DNA from: an uncultured Parolsenella sp. | GTDB lineage: Bacteria; Actinomycetota; Coriobacteriia; Coriobacteriales; Atopobiaceae | Direction of reading: 5' to 3' | NCBI RefSeq assembly: GCF_934660935.1 | Contig: NZ_CAKUIH010000016.1 | Coordinates: 1-36,154, forward strand | DNA length: 36,154 bases | In this document: in pieces, positions 8,164-16,108 of the stretch | Numbering within the stretch: the stretch's first letter is position 1 | Layout of the letters: each line of letters begins with the position of its first letter | The notes under the pieces: generated by a model | What the model was told of the DNA's origin: nothing | The model's database searches: none | Seen by the model: the letters and a program-made list of their open reading frames with translations, nothing else | Translations under genes and position numbers: made by a program

Positions 8164-9372
8164 ATGAGCGACAGTATCTGTCCCGAGCTCCTCTCGCACC
8201 TCACCGAGCTATTCGAAGACGCCTTCGGCCCCGTTGGCGACGGGCGCGTCCTCCATGTCCACGCACCCGGTCGCTCCGAGATTTCGGGCAACCACACGGA
8301 CCACGAGGGTGGCCACGTCATCGCCGCCGCGCTCGACGTGGCGGTCGACGGCCTCGCCCGCCCCAACGGCACCAACACCGTGCGCGTCGCCTCCGAGGGC
8401 TATCCCCTCATCGAGGTCAACCTCGACACGCTCGATGTCGTCGAGGACGAGGAGGGAACCACCGCGAGTCTCGTGCGCGGCATGGCCCACGAGGTCGCCG
8501 CGAACGGTGGTACGCCCGTGGGCTTCGACCTCGCGATGACCTGCACCGTCCCCTCGGGCGGCGGCCTCTCCAGCTCCGCCGCCGTCGAAGGCGCCTTTGG
8601 CCGCGCGATGGAGGCCCTCTGGGGCGTCACCCCCGCCGAGCCCGTCGCCCTCGCGCAGATGAGCCAGCGCACCGAGAACAACTACTACGGCAAGCCCTGC
8701 GGCCTCATGGACCAGGCCGCCGTCTGCCTGGGCGGCCTCGCCTTCATGGACTTCGAGGACTCCGCCAACCCCAAGACGCAGAAGCTCGAGCTCGACTTCG
8801 AGAAGTACGGCCACGCCCTGGTACTCGTGAAGGTCGGCGCGGACCACGCCGCCTCCACCGATGACTACGCCGCCGTCCCGGGCGAGATGCAGGCCATCGC
8901 GGCCAAGCTCGGCCACGCGCGCCTGTGCGAGGTCAACAGGACCGACTTCGACCGCGACGTCCCCGCCCTTCGCGAGGAGTTTGGCGATCGCGCCGTTCTC
9001 CGCTGCATCCACTATTGGTATGAGAACGACCTTGTCGACCGCCGCTGGGAGGCGCTGCAATCCGCGAACATCGACGCGTTCCTCTCGCTGACGCGCGCGA
9101 GCGGCGCCAGCTCCGCAATGTACCTGCAGAACGTCGTAGCCGAGCTTGGCCGCGAGCAGCCCGCCATGTACGCCCTCGGCCTTGCCGAGCACATCCTGAA
9201 CGGCCGCGGTGCCGTGCGCATCCACGGCGGCGGCTTTGGCGGCACCATCCAGGCCTTCGTTCCGCTCGACCTCGTCGATGGGTTCATCGAGCGCATGGAC
9301 TACTGGCTCGGCTCCGGCTCAAGCCGTCGCTACAAGGTCTCTGACGAGGGGGCGTTCGCGGCATGGCTGTAG
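8164..9372 (+). CDS. galK: Galactokinase
   Basis: Phosphorylates alpha-galactose to galactose 1-phosphate with ATP. The 402-residue GHMP kinase has its sugar-binding signature as APGRSEISGNHTDHEGG (about 34-50), a variant of the usual GRxNLIGEHTDY; the phosphate loop VPSGGGLSSSAA (129-140); the catalytic Asp183 in CGLMDQ; and the C-terminal GGFGGTIQAF. The ATG at 8164 is chosen over 8140 because GAAAGGA stands 7 nt before it. Its last 10 nt overlap the start of galT, indicating coupled translation. Confidence 0.93.
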   Translation: MSDSICPELLSHLTELFEDAFGPVGDGRVLHVHAPGRSEISGNHTDHEGGHVIAAALDVAVDGLARPNGTNTVRVASEGYPLIEVNLDTLDVVEDEEGTTASLVRGMAHEVAANGGTPVGFDLAMTCTVPSGGGLSSSAAVEGAFGRAMEALWGVTPAEPVALAQMSQRTENNYYGKPCGLMDQAAVCLGGLAFMDFEDSANPKTQKLELDFEKYGHALVLVKVGADHAASTDDYAAVPGEMQAIAAKLGHARLCEVNRTDFDRDVPALREEFGDRAVLRCIHYWYENDLVDRRWEALQSANIDAFLSLTRASGASSAMYLQNVVAELGREQPAMYALGLAEHILNGRGAVRIHGGGFGGTIQAFVPLDLVDGFIERMDYWLGSGSSRRYKVSDEGAFAAWL

Positions 9373-10961
9373 AGCAGGACGCAACTCTCCGCGACGCGAT
9401 CCAGGCGCTCGTGGACTACTCCGTAACCCATGGCCTCGAGCAGGCGGAGGATCGCGTGTGGTCCTACAACGCCATGCTCGAGTGCGCCGGCGCCCAGGGT
9501 CCCGCGCCCGAGGTGGACTGGGTCCTTACCGAAGGCACGCCCGCAGAGGACGCCACGTTCGACCTCGACGCCACCTTGGCAATCATCGCCGAGGCCGCCG
9601 TGGCCAACGGTACGGCAGACGACACGGCAAGCGGACGCGACCGCGCCGCATGCCGCGTGATGGGGCTCCTCATGCCCAAGCCCGCCGCCGTCGCCGCCGA
9701 GTTCAGGCGCCTCGCCGGCGAGCAGGGACCCAAGGCTGCCACCGGCTGGTTCTACCAGCTGTGTTGCGATGCCGGCTACGTGCGTCGCTCTGCCATAGCC
9801 CGCAACATCGAGTGGGTCACCCCCACCGGTTGGGGCGGCCTTGAGATCACGATCAACCTCTCCAAGCCCGAGAAGGACCCGCGCGAGATCGCCGCTGCGG
9901 GTACCGTCAAGAACACCGGCGAGAAGTACCCCGCCTGCCAGCTCTGCATCGAGAACGAGGGTTACGCCGGTCGCGCCGCGAGCGCCCCGGGCGGCGCGCA
10001 CCCCGCACGCCAGAACCTACGTATCATTCCCATCACGCTTGGCGGCGAGCGTTGGGGCCTCCAATACTCCCCTTACGCCTACTTCAACGAGCACTGCATC
10101 GCGATGAGCTGCCACCACAGGCCGATGCACATCGACCGCACCGCGCTCTCCTGCCTTCTCGATTTCGTCGACACCGTTCCGGGCTACTTCATCGGCTCCA
10201 ACGCCGACCTCCCGATCGTCGGTGGCTCCATCCTGTCGCACGACCACTTCCAGGGCGGCGCTCACGAGTTCCCGATGATGCGCGCCGAGGTGGTTGGCGA
10301 GTTCACGATGGATGGATTCCCCGGCGTCACCGGCGCCGTGCTTCGCTGGCCCCTCTCCGTGCTGCGCCTTCGCAGCGCCAGCAGGGACGAGCTCCTCGAT
10401 GCCGCCACGCACGTCATCGACGCGTGGCGCGCCTGGTCCGATGAGTCCGTGGGCATTATCGCCAACGACCCCGACGGCACGCGCCACAACACCGTGACGC
10501 CCGTGGTCCGCCGCGTTGACGAGAACGGCAACGTTGGTGGCGAAGGCTATGAGGTCTACCTCGCCCTTCGTTGCAACATCACCACGGCGGAGCATCCGCT
10601 GGGCGTGTTCCACCCCCACGCGGAATACCACCACATCAAGAAGGAGAACATTGGCCTCATCGAGGTCATGGGCCTTGCCATCCTTCCGCCGCGCCTCGTT
10701 CCCGAGCTTGCGGCTGTGCGTGAGCACCTACTTGCGGGCGACGTGGCGGGCCTTTCCGCGGACGAGCTCACTGCGAGCCATGCCGATTGGGCCGCTGACG
10801 TGTTCGCGCGCCGCGGCGATGAACTTACCCCCGAGAACGCCCTCGACATCCTGCACGAGGAGGTCGGCGTCGTCTTCGGCCACGTGCTCGAGAACGCTGG
10901 CGTCTTCAAGTGGGACGAGCAGGGCCGTGCCGCCTGCGAACGCTTCGTCGGGAGCCTGTAG
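9363..10961 (+). CDS. galT: Galactose-1-phosphate uridylyltransferase, class II
   Basis: Transfers UMP between UDP-glucose and galactose 1-phosphate. The 532-residue protein belongs to the longer, Firmicutes-type class II family: NIEWVTPTGWGGLEITINLSKPEKDP (about 148-173) is its hallmark and SHDHFQGG (292-299) holds the catalytic histidine motif. It starts inside the last codons of galK and ends 42 nt before a strong terminator. UDP-galactose 4-epimerase, needed to finish the pathway, is not in the window. Confidence 0.93.
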   Translation: MAVEQDATLRDAIQALVDYSVTHGLEQAEDRVWSYNAMLECAGAQGPAPEVDWVLTEGTPAEDATFDLDATLAIIAEAAVANGTADDTASGRDRAACRVMGLLMPKPAAVAAEFRRLAGEQGPKAATGWFYQLCCDAGYVRRSAIARNIEWVTPTGWGGLEITINLSKPEKDPREIAAAGTVKNTGEKYPACQLCIENEGYAGRAASAPGGAHPARQNLRIIPITLGGERWGLQYSPYAYFNEHCIAMSCHHRPMHIDRTALSCLLDFVDTVPGYFIGSNADLPIVGGSILSHDHFQGGAHEFPMMRAEVVGEFTMDGFPGVTGAVLRWPLSVLRLRSASRDELLDAATHVIDAWRAWSDESVGIIANDPDGTRHNTVTPVVRRVDENGNVGGEGYEVYLALRCNITTAEHPLGVFHPHAEYHHIKKENIGLIEVMGLAILPPRLVPELAAVREHLLAGDVAGLSADELTASHADWAADVFARRGDELTPENALDILHEEVGVVFGHVLENAGVFKWDEQGRAACERFVGSL

Positions 10962-11003
10962 CAGGGCCGCCTATCCGCAAACATAGACGCGCAGAAAGGC
11001 ACC

Positions 11004-11036
11004 GGGCCGCTCCCGAACGGGGGCGGCCCTTTCCTT
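11004..11036 (+). terminator. Terminator of the galMKT operon
   Basis: GGGCCGCTCCC (11004-11014) pairs with GGGGGCGGCCC (11019-11029), with one G-U type pair, and is followed by TTTCCTTT. It is placed 42 nt after the galT stop. Confidence 0.85.
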
Positions 11037-11124
11037 TAGGATGGATTTCCAGCTGCGGCCTCGTCAGCAATGGCCACAGTGCCCGGCGTCGCAGTGGCCA
11101 TCCCAAGCCGCGCGGCGACGCCTC

Positions 11125-12204
11125 CTATCCACGAGCGCGATAACGGCGCAGGAGGCTCGCACCCGGACGAGCGGGCAGTTCGATATTGAGACCCATAAGC
11201 ACGTTGATGATCCAGACGAAGAACAGCAGCACGACGACGGGAATCACGCAGTTCGTCACAATCATGACCGCGAATGCCTCTATGAGGCGAGCGACCCAAT
11301 CCTTCGCCGTGTCGAGGATGCCCGTAACCCCAGAGCTCAAGGCCGTACCAGCACCGCTGAGTGCAGACCCGATATCCTCGCCGAGGCCACCCGCCCACGC
11401 GGCAAACGCGCCGATGGGATCGGTCGAGGCGTCGGGCGCCTCGCCGGACGACGCGGACGAGGCCCCGTCACTCGTCTGAGCATCGTCCGCGGCGTCGGCA
11501 CTTTCAGTCGCCGCAGCCGCAGTCCCGGCGTCCGCAGCGCCCCCGGCGTCCGTCTCGGAAGAAACGGAGGTGGCATCATACTCGAAGGTCTCCTCGATCA
11601 TATTGGAGACCTGCACGCTCGCGGGCACGACAAGCGTGAGGGCGAGCGCGAGAAGGGCGAGCTTGACCGCCGACGCACGCAGGCCCGCACGCCACGTCAC
11701 ATCTTCGCGCACGAGGACGTAGCCGACGCCGAGCGCGCACGCAAGCGGCACCACCACGCGACAAGCGGCGAGACCAAATATCGTTAGCATATATTTCTCG
11801 AGGTAGATGGCCCCGAGCACGATTGCGAAGTCTGCTGCGACATCCATCAGCTTGTCCGCGACGGGAATCCCTGTGTCGCCCGGAATCGCAGAGATGGCGA
11901 CAGAGGCCGCCGTCGTCGTACCGACGAGCGCCGTCACCGTCTGAGCCTTGGCATCGAGCTTCTCGATACTCCCTCGGTACGTCTCCTTCGAACCCATGAC
12001 GTCGGCCACGGGAAATGCGAAGACGAGGGCGACAATGACGAGAAGGGCGACGTAGAGGGCCTTTCGCGCAGAGGGCGAGGGCGCGCCGCCCGAACGGGGC
12101 GCTCGCAGCGCGTCACCCATCTCCGTCACCTCGGGCACGTTCGCGAGGCGCATGCGCCCGCTCTGTTCGCCGAATTCGTCACGATCACGATTCTCTCGAC
12201 TCAT
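11125..12204 (-). CDS. Membrane protein of unknown function with acidic Ala/Ser/Asp-rich linker
   Basis: I do not recognise this family. The 359-residue protein has a charged cytoplasmic-looking N-terminus (1-45), a membrane segment at about 49-70, a cluster of three at about 125-145, 148-166 and 178-198, a low-complexity region rich in Ala, Ser, Asp and Thr (212-262), an Ala/Gly-rich amphipathic stretch (265-300), and a last strongly hydrophobic segment at 308-337 before a basic tail. GAGGAGG stands a few bases before the ATG, so the start is firm. It is transcribed away from the clpP-like gene across a 372-nt gap, so the two units may share regulation. Nothing resembling an enzyme motif is visible. 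Confidence 0.8.
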   Translation of the reverse strand: MSRENRDRDEFGEQSGRMRLANVPEVTEMGDALRAPRSGGAPSPSARKALYVALLVIVALVFAFPVADVMGSKETYRGSIEKLDAKAQTVTALVGTTTAASVAISAIPGDTGIPVADKLMDVAADFAIVLGAIYLEKYMLTIFGLAACRVVVPLACALGVGYVLVREDVTWRAGLRASAVKLALLALALTLVVPASVQVSNMIEETFEYDATSVSSETDAGGAADAGTAAAATESADAADDAQTSDGASSASSGEAPDASTDPIGAFAAWAGGLGEDIGSALSGAGTALSSGVTGILDTAKDWVARLIEAFAVMIVTNCVIPVVVLLFFVWIINVLMGLNIELPARPGASLLRRYRARG

Positions 12205-12321
12205 GGTCGCCTCCTCGTCGCAATGTCTTTTTGGCCCATGCTAGCACCAAAGCGCCACACTCTTCGCGTCTTGTACCAGCACATATAGGCCGAGATTTAA
12301 TGTCACGAACGAGCAATAGGC

Positions 12322-12350
12322 TTGACGACAAGAACCAAGCGGGATAGGAT
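12322..12350 (+). promoter_or_regulatory. Sigma70-type promoter for the clpP-like unit
   Basis: TTGACG (12322-12327) and TAGGAT (12345-12350) are separated by exactly 17 nt, matching five of six consensus positions in the -35 and four in the -10. Transcription would start near 12357 and leave a leader of about 220 nt. Confidence 0.65.
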
Positions 12351-12380
12351 CATCCTCCCGTACGCCCGCCAAAGGCGAGC

Positions 12381-12401
12381 ACCCGGACGAAGGCTCCGGG
12401 T
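12381..12401 (+). other. Leader hairpin upstream of the clpP-like gene
   Basis: ACCCGGA (12381-12387) pairs with TCCGGGT (12395-12401) in the leader downstream of the predicted promoter. I compared the leader with riboswitch cores I know (c-di-GMP-I, cobalamin, glycine) and saw no match. The rest of 12205-12576 shows no gene. Confidence 0.35.
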
Positions 12402-12576
12402 TCACATCATTGACCCAACCGCGTTGAGCAAGGGCAAGTCGGCCCCTCTGAGATGACGCGAGGTCCGCTCCAACAACCATATACGAGGATTCTCGCCACC
12501 ATGAGCGGCATGCCATGACGCATACTGCTCGAGGCCGCGCAGCCGCGCCGCCCCAGACCTCAGCAGGGAGACACCC

Positions 12577-13170
12577 ATGGAATCCAGCTTTGTCTACAGT
12601 CCCCAGATCATCCGCGAGACGTCGTCTGGCCTTGAGCGCTATGACGTTCGCGACCAGATGCTCGCCAACCGCGAGCTCGAGCTCACCAGCCAGGTCGACG
12701 CAGGCTCGTGCGCTGGCGTCATCCGCAACCTCCTCTTCCTCGAGCGAGAGGATCAAGACGCTCCCGTCACGCTCTACATCAACAGCCCCGGCGGCGAGGT
12801 TCAGTCGGGACTGGCGCTCTATGACGTCATGCAGGCGGTGAGCTACCCCATCCGCACCGTCTGTCTCGGCATGGCGGCAAGCATGGCCGCACTGCTGTTC
12901 ATCTCGGGCGATGAGCGCGAGATGCTGCCCCACAGCCGCGTCATGATCCACGACCCGCTCATCGGCGGAGGCCTCGGCGGCAGCGCCCTGTCCGTCAAGG
13001 CCCGCGCCGACGACCTCATGCGCATCCGCGACATCACGGCAGAGGTCATCTCTCGCCACACGGGCATGACGCTCGAGCAGGTCTTCGCACTCACCGCGTC
13101 AGACACCTATTTCGAGGCGGAGGCCGCCGTCGACGCCGGCCTCGCCGACCGCATCATCACCTCGCTCTAG
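12577..13170 (+). CDS. ClpP-like serine protease
   Basis: A 197-residue member of the ClpP family, cytoplasmic barrel-forming peptidases normally fed by an AAA+ unfoldase. The catalytic triad is intact: Ser102 in GMAASMAAL, His125 in PHSRVMIHDP and Asp176 in TASDTYF. The substrate-strand motif YINSPGG (67-73) is also present. It differs from housekeeping ClpP in having IHDP for IHQP and an unusual N-terminus. AGGGAG precedes the ATG. No ClpX, ClpA or ClpC gene is near; instead the next gene, 11 nt later, encodes a TraG/VirD4-like ATPase. A housekeeping ClpP is probably encoded elsewhere, so this is likely an additional paralogue; I therefore give no symbol. Confidence 0.9.
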   Translation: MESSFVYSPQIIRETSSGLERYDVRDQMLANRELELTSQVDAGSCAGVIRNLLFLEREDQDAPVTLYINSPGGEVQSGLALYDVMQAVSYPIRTVCLGMAASMAALLFISGDEREMLPHSRVMIHDPLIGGGLGGSALSVKARADDLMRIRDITAEVISRHTGMTLEQVFALTASDTYFEAEAAVDAGLADRIITSL

Positions 13171-13181
13171 AAGGGAGCCGC

Positions 13182-14579
13182 ATGTACAACACGAACATCT
13201 CCGACAACCCCCGCGCCAACGGCGGCATCCGCAAGGACAACATGGCCGGTGGCCATGACCCCCGCTCCGCCTATGCCGGCGAGCTGCTCTTCACGCGCCA
13301 CCACTCCTCCAACGCGGACTCCTGGGCCTCCGGGCTCAACAACAACGTGCTGGTGCTCGGCTGCTCCGGCGGCGGCAAGACGCGCCACCACGTGAAGCCC
13401 AACCTCATGCAGTGCCAGGGCTCCTACATCGTCCTCGACGGCAAGGGCCGCCTCTGGCATGAGATGGCGCCGTTCCTCGCCCTCAACGGCTACAAGGTCG
13501 ACCGCCTCGACTTCACCAGCCCCTGTAGCGACTCGATCGGCTACGATCCCCTCGCGCACGTCCGCTGGTGCCAAGACGAGCCCGTCCAGTCGGACATCAT
13601 CTCGATCGCCAGCGCGATCTGCCCCACCTCGCAGCACGAAACCGACCCCTTCTGGCCGCTCGCCGCGTCCAACTACCTCGCGTGCTTCATCGCCTACGTC
13701 TTCGAGGCGATGCCTCGCGACGACCGCAACTTCTCGAGCGTCATCCGCGTCTTCGAGGCGATGTGCGACCGCAGGGAGCGGGAGCTGTTCGAGGCCCTCG
13801 AACGCGAGAAGCCCGGCAGCTACGCCGCGGCGCTCTACCGGCGCAGCAGGACCACGCAGGGCGCCGAGAAGATGCACTCGAGCATCACGGGCATCGTCGC
13901 CGCCAACCTCCTACCGCTCTCACACAAGGGCGCGATCTGGTCATTCCAGAACCCCGAGCAGGTCGACTTCGCGTCCTTCGGGCGCGAGCGCCGTGCCCTG
14001 TTCGTCACCATGGACGATCTCGACCACAGCTTGGCCGCGCTCACGAGCCTCTTCGTGAAGCAGGCCATCTCGAGCCTCTGCGACGCCGCGGACGCCAATC
14101 CGTCCGGCAGGCTGGACATGCCCGTGCGCCTCGTCCTCGATGACTTCGCGAACCTCGACCTTCCCGGCATCGACGACGCCCTCGCCGTCATCCGCAGCCG
14201 CGAGATCAGCTGCACGATCGTCTGCCAGACGGTGAGCCAGCTCGAGGCGCGCTATGGCGAAGCCAACGCAAACTCGATCATCGGCAACTGCGACCGCCAG
14301 CTCGTCACCGCCTTCCAGGACGAGAGGACCGCACGCTACTTCAGCATTCGCGCCAACAAGCCCGCCTCGTCGCTGCTCGAAACCCCGTCTGGGCAGTGGT
14401 GGCTGTTCGAGCGAGGTCATCGCGGCGTCATGGACGAGGCCTATCACCTCGAGGAACACCCCGCCTACCAGCAGCTCACGCTCGCAAGCGGCTTCGAGGT
14501 GGACGCGAGGGGCGAGGATTTCTTCGAGGAAATCGACCCGTCCGAGTATGGGAAATACGGCTTCACGCCGACGGTCTAG
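13182..14579 (+). CDS. Soluble TraG/VirD4-like ATPase
   Basis: A 465-residue RecA-fold ATPase of the type IV coupling protein (TraG/TraD/VirD4) group. Walker A is GCSGGGKT (60-67), followed by VKPNLMQCQGSYIVLDGKG as in TraG proteins. Walker B is VLDDFANLD (318-326), where most relatives have LLDEFANIG, so Asp321 takes the place of the usual glutamate. The third motif TIVCQTVSQLEARYG (345-359) is also typical. Unlike classical coupling proteins it has no N-terminal membrane helices. AAGGGAG precedes the ATG, 11 nt after the clpP-like stop. No relaxase, VirB4 or pilus gene occurs in the window, so a role in conjugation is not supported here. Its substrate, DNA or protein, is unknown. Confidence 0.85.
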   Translation: MYNTNISDNPRANGGIRKDNMAGGHDPRSAYAGELLFTRHHSSNADSWASGLNNNVLVLGCSGGGKTRHHVKPNLMQCQGSYIVLDGKGRLWHEMAPFLALNGYKVDRLDFTSPCSDSIGYDPLAHVRWCQDEPVQSDIISIASAICPTSQHETDPFWPLAASNYLACFIAYVFEAMPRDDRNFSSVIRVFEAMCDRRERELFEALEREKPGSYAAALYRRSRTTQGAEKMHSSITGIVAANLLPLSHKGAIWSFQNPEQVDFASFGRERRALFVTMDDLDHSLAALTSLFVKQAISSLCDAADANPSGRLDMPVRLVLDDFANLDLPGIDDALAVIRSREISCTIVCQTVSQLEARYGEANANSIIGNCDRQLVTAFQDERTARYFSIRANKPASSLLETPSGQWWLFERGHRGVMDEAYHLEEHPAYQQLTLASGFEVDARGEDFFEEIDPSEYGKYGFTPTV

Positions 14580-14585
14580 AGAACG

Positions 14586-14621
14586 GGACGGTCCCGCAAG
14601 CGAGCGCTCGCGGGACCGTCC
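14586..14621. terminator. Hairpin between convergent TraG-like gene and argD
   Basis: A perfect 12-bp stem, GGACGGTCCCGC (14586-14597) with GCGGGACCGTCC (14610-14621), lies 6 nt after the TraG-like stop and 87 nt beyond the argD stop. Neither strand has a strong T-tract, so it is a plausible but imperfect bidirectional terminator. Confidence 0.55.
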
Positions 14622-14652
14622 TCGGATTCGTTATGTGCCGGCACGATGCGCT

Positions 14653-14705
14653 GCCGCCGGGCGCCGTCGGCGCGCGCCGCCGCCAGATATCGCCGCCGGG
14701 CGCCG
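14653..14705. repeat. Direct GC-rich 14-mer repeat near the argD 3' end
   Basis: GCCGCCGGGCGCCG occurs at 14653-14666 and again at 14692-14705, with GC-only sequence between them that can fold in several ways. The second copy ends 3 nt before the argD stop on the minus strand. Confidence 0.5.
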
Positions 14706-14708
14706 CCG

Positions 14709-15968
14709 CTAGGCGAGAAGCTCGCGAAGGATGCTGCACATCTCGTCGACATCCGCACGCGTGCAGACAAGCGGCGGCAGGAGACGCAGCGTCGTGGGAC
14801 CAGTGGCGTTGATCACGAGGCCGGCCTCGAGCGCACGTGCGACGAACTCGTGAGCGTCGGGCAGGCCAGCCTCAAGCTCGGCTCCCTGGATGAGGCCGCT
14901 GCCGCGCACCTCGACAACGTGCGGCAGCCCGGCGAGCTGCTCCGCCAGGTACTCGCCAACGGAGCGGACATGCTCGAGGTAACCCTCGCCCTCCTTGCCC
15001 TCGGGAGCGGTGCCCTCCGTGAGCTCGGTCAGCACGGCGTCCGCCGCAGCACAGGCGAGCGGGCCGCCGCCAAAGGTGGAGCCGTGGTCGCCGGCATGGA
15101 AGGCCTCACTGATCTCCGCCTTGGCGACGCAGGCGCCCATCGGCACGCCGCCCGCGATGGCCTTGGCGAGGGTGAAGACGTCGGGCACGATTCCGTAGGC
15201 CTGGAAGGCAAGCGCCCAACCCGTGCGGAACAGGCCCGTCTGGACCTCGTCGCACATCATAAGGGCGCCATACTCGCTCGTTAGGTCGCGCACCTCGGTC
15301 ATGAACTCCTGCGTCATCGGGTGAACGCCGGACTCGCCCTGAATGGGCTCGAGGAGCACCGCGGCGATGCTAGAGCCCTTCTGGGCGAAGACGTCACGAA
15401 GGGCGTCGACGTCGTTGGCATCGATGCCGATGAAGCCACCCGGCAGTGGGCGGAACGGGTCCTGAGCCCAGCCCTGCATCGTCGCGGCAATGGTCTCCAT
15501 CGTGCGGCCGTGGAAGCTCTTGTTGAGGCAGACGATGTCAAAGCCGCCGTTGCCGCCGCGCTTCGCCCAGAGGCGAGCGAGCTTGATGGCGCACTCGTTG
15601 GCCTCGGCGCCAGAGTTGCCAAAAAAGGTGCGCCACTGCTGAGGCGCGTCGGGACTCGCGTCCTTGGGCGCGACCGCACCGGCATTCGCGAGTTGGGAGA
15701 TGCGACGCGCGACCTCTCCCCTGTGCTCGATCTGGAAGTAGTTCGAGACGTGCAGGAGCTTGTCGACCTGCTCCTGGATGGCACCCGTGAGCGCGGGGTG
15801 ACCGTAACCCAGGCAGTTGACGGCGATGCCGGCAAGGAAGTCGAGATACTCCTTGCCGTCTGAATCAGTGAGACGCATACCGCTGCCACCCACGAACTCG
15901 ACCGGCGAGCGGCCGAACGTGTGCATCACGTACGCGTCATCTAGCTTCTTGGCCTCTTCGAAAGACAT
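14709..15968 (-). CDS. argD: Acetylornithine aminotransferase
   Basis: PLP-dependent transaminase that converts N-acetylglutamate semialdehyde to N-acetylornithine with glutamate as donor. In the 419-residue protein, Lys269 in FTLAKAIAGG is the Schiff-base lysine, Asp240 in CDEVQTG contacts the pyridine nitrogen and FFGNSGAEANE (115-125) holds the phosphate-binding loop. AAAGGAG precedes the ATG. It is the last gene of argC-argJ-argB-argD, 140 nt after argB. Related omega-aminotransferases share these motifs, but the operon settles the assignment. Confidence 0.94.
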   Translation of the reverse strand: MSFEEAKKLDDAYVMHTFGRSPVEFVGGSGMRLTDSDGKEYLDFLAGIAVNCLGYGHPALTGAIQEQVDKLLHVSNYFQIEHRGEVARRISQLANAGAVAPKDASPDAPQQWRTFFGNSGAEANECAIKLARLWAKRGGNGGFDIVCLNKSFHGRTMETIAATMQGWAQDPFRPLPGGFIGIDANDVDALRDVFAQKGSSIAAVLLEPIQGESGVHPMTQEFMTEVRDLTSEYGALMMCDEVQTGLFRTGWALAFQAYGIVPDVFTLAKAIAGGVPMGACVAKAEISEAFHAGDHGSTFGGGPLACAAADAVLTELTEGTAPEGKEGEGYLEHVRSVGEYLAEQLAGLPHVVEVRGSGLIQGAELEAGLPDAHEFVARALEAGLVINATGPTTLRLLPPLVCTRADVDEMCSILRELLA

Positions 15969-16108
15969 GGGGCTCCTTTCGTGGGTTGCGTCACGCGTCT
16001 CAAGCTATGACGCCATGCCCATATACGCGATTGTCCGCGCCTCGACGGCAGAGGATGCTCGCCCTTGTGCGCGGCGGCCACGACGATAGCGAGGCGCCGC
16101 GCCTCGTA

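Noticed and set aside
12351..12576. A riboswitch in the clpP leader
   Set aside because: A hairpin is present, but no core of a known class could be recognised by eye.
12241..13059. A 272-codon minus-strand frame across the clpP-like gene
   Set aside because: It is antisense to a protease with intact catalytic motifs and has no recognisable domain.
12577..13170. A phage prohead protease
   Set aside because: The protein has the standard ClpP length and motifs, and no capsid, portal or terminase gene is nearby.
12577..14579. An integrative conjugative element
   Set aside because: Only the coupling-like ATPase is present; there is no relaxase, integrase, VirB4, attachment repeat or shift in base composition, and flanking genes are housekeeping.
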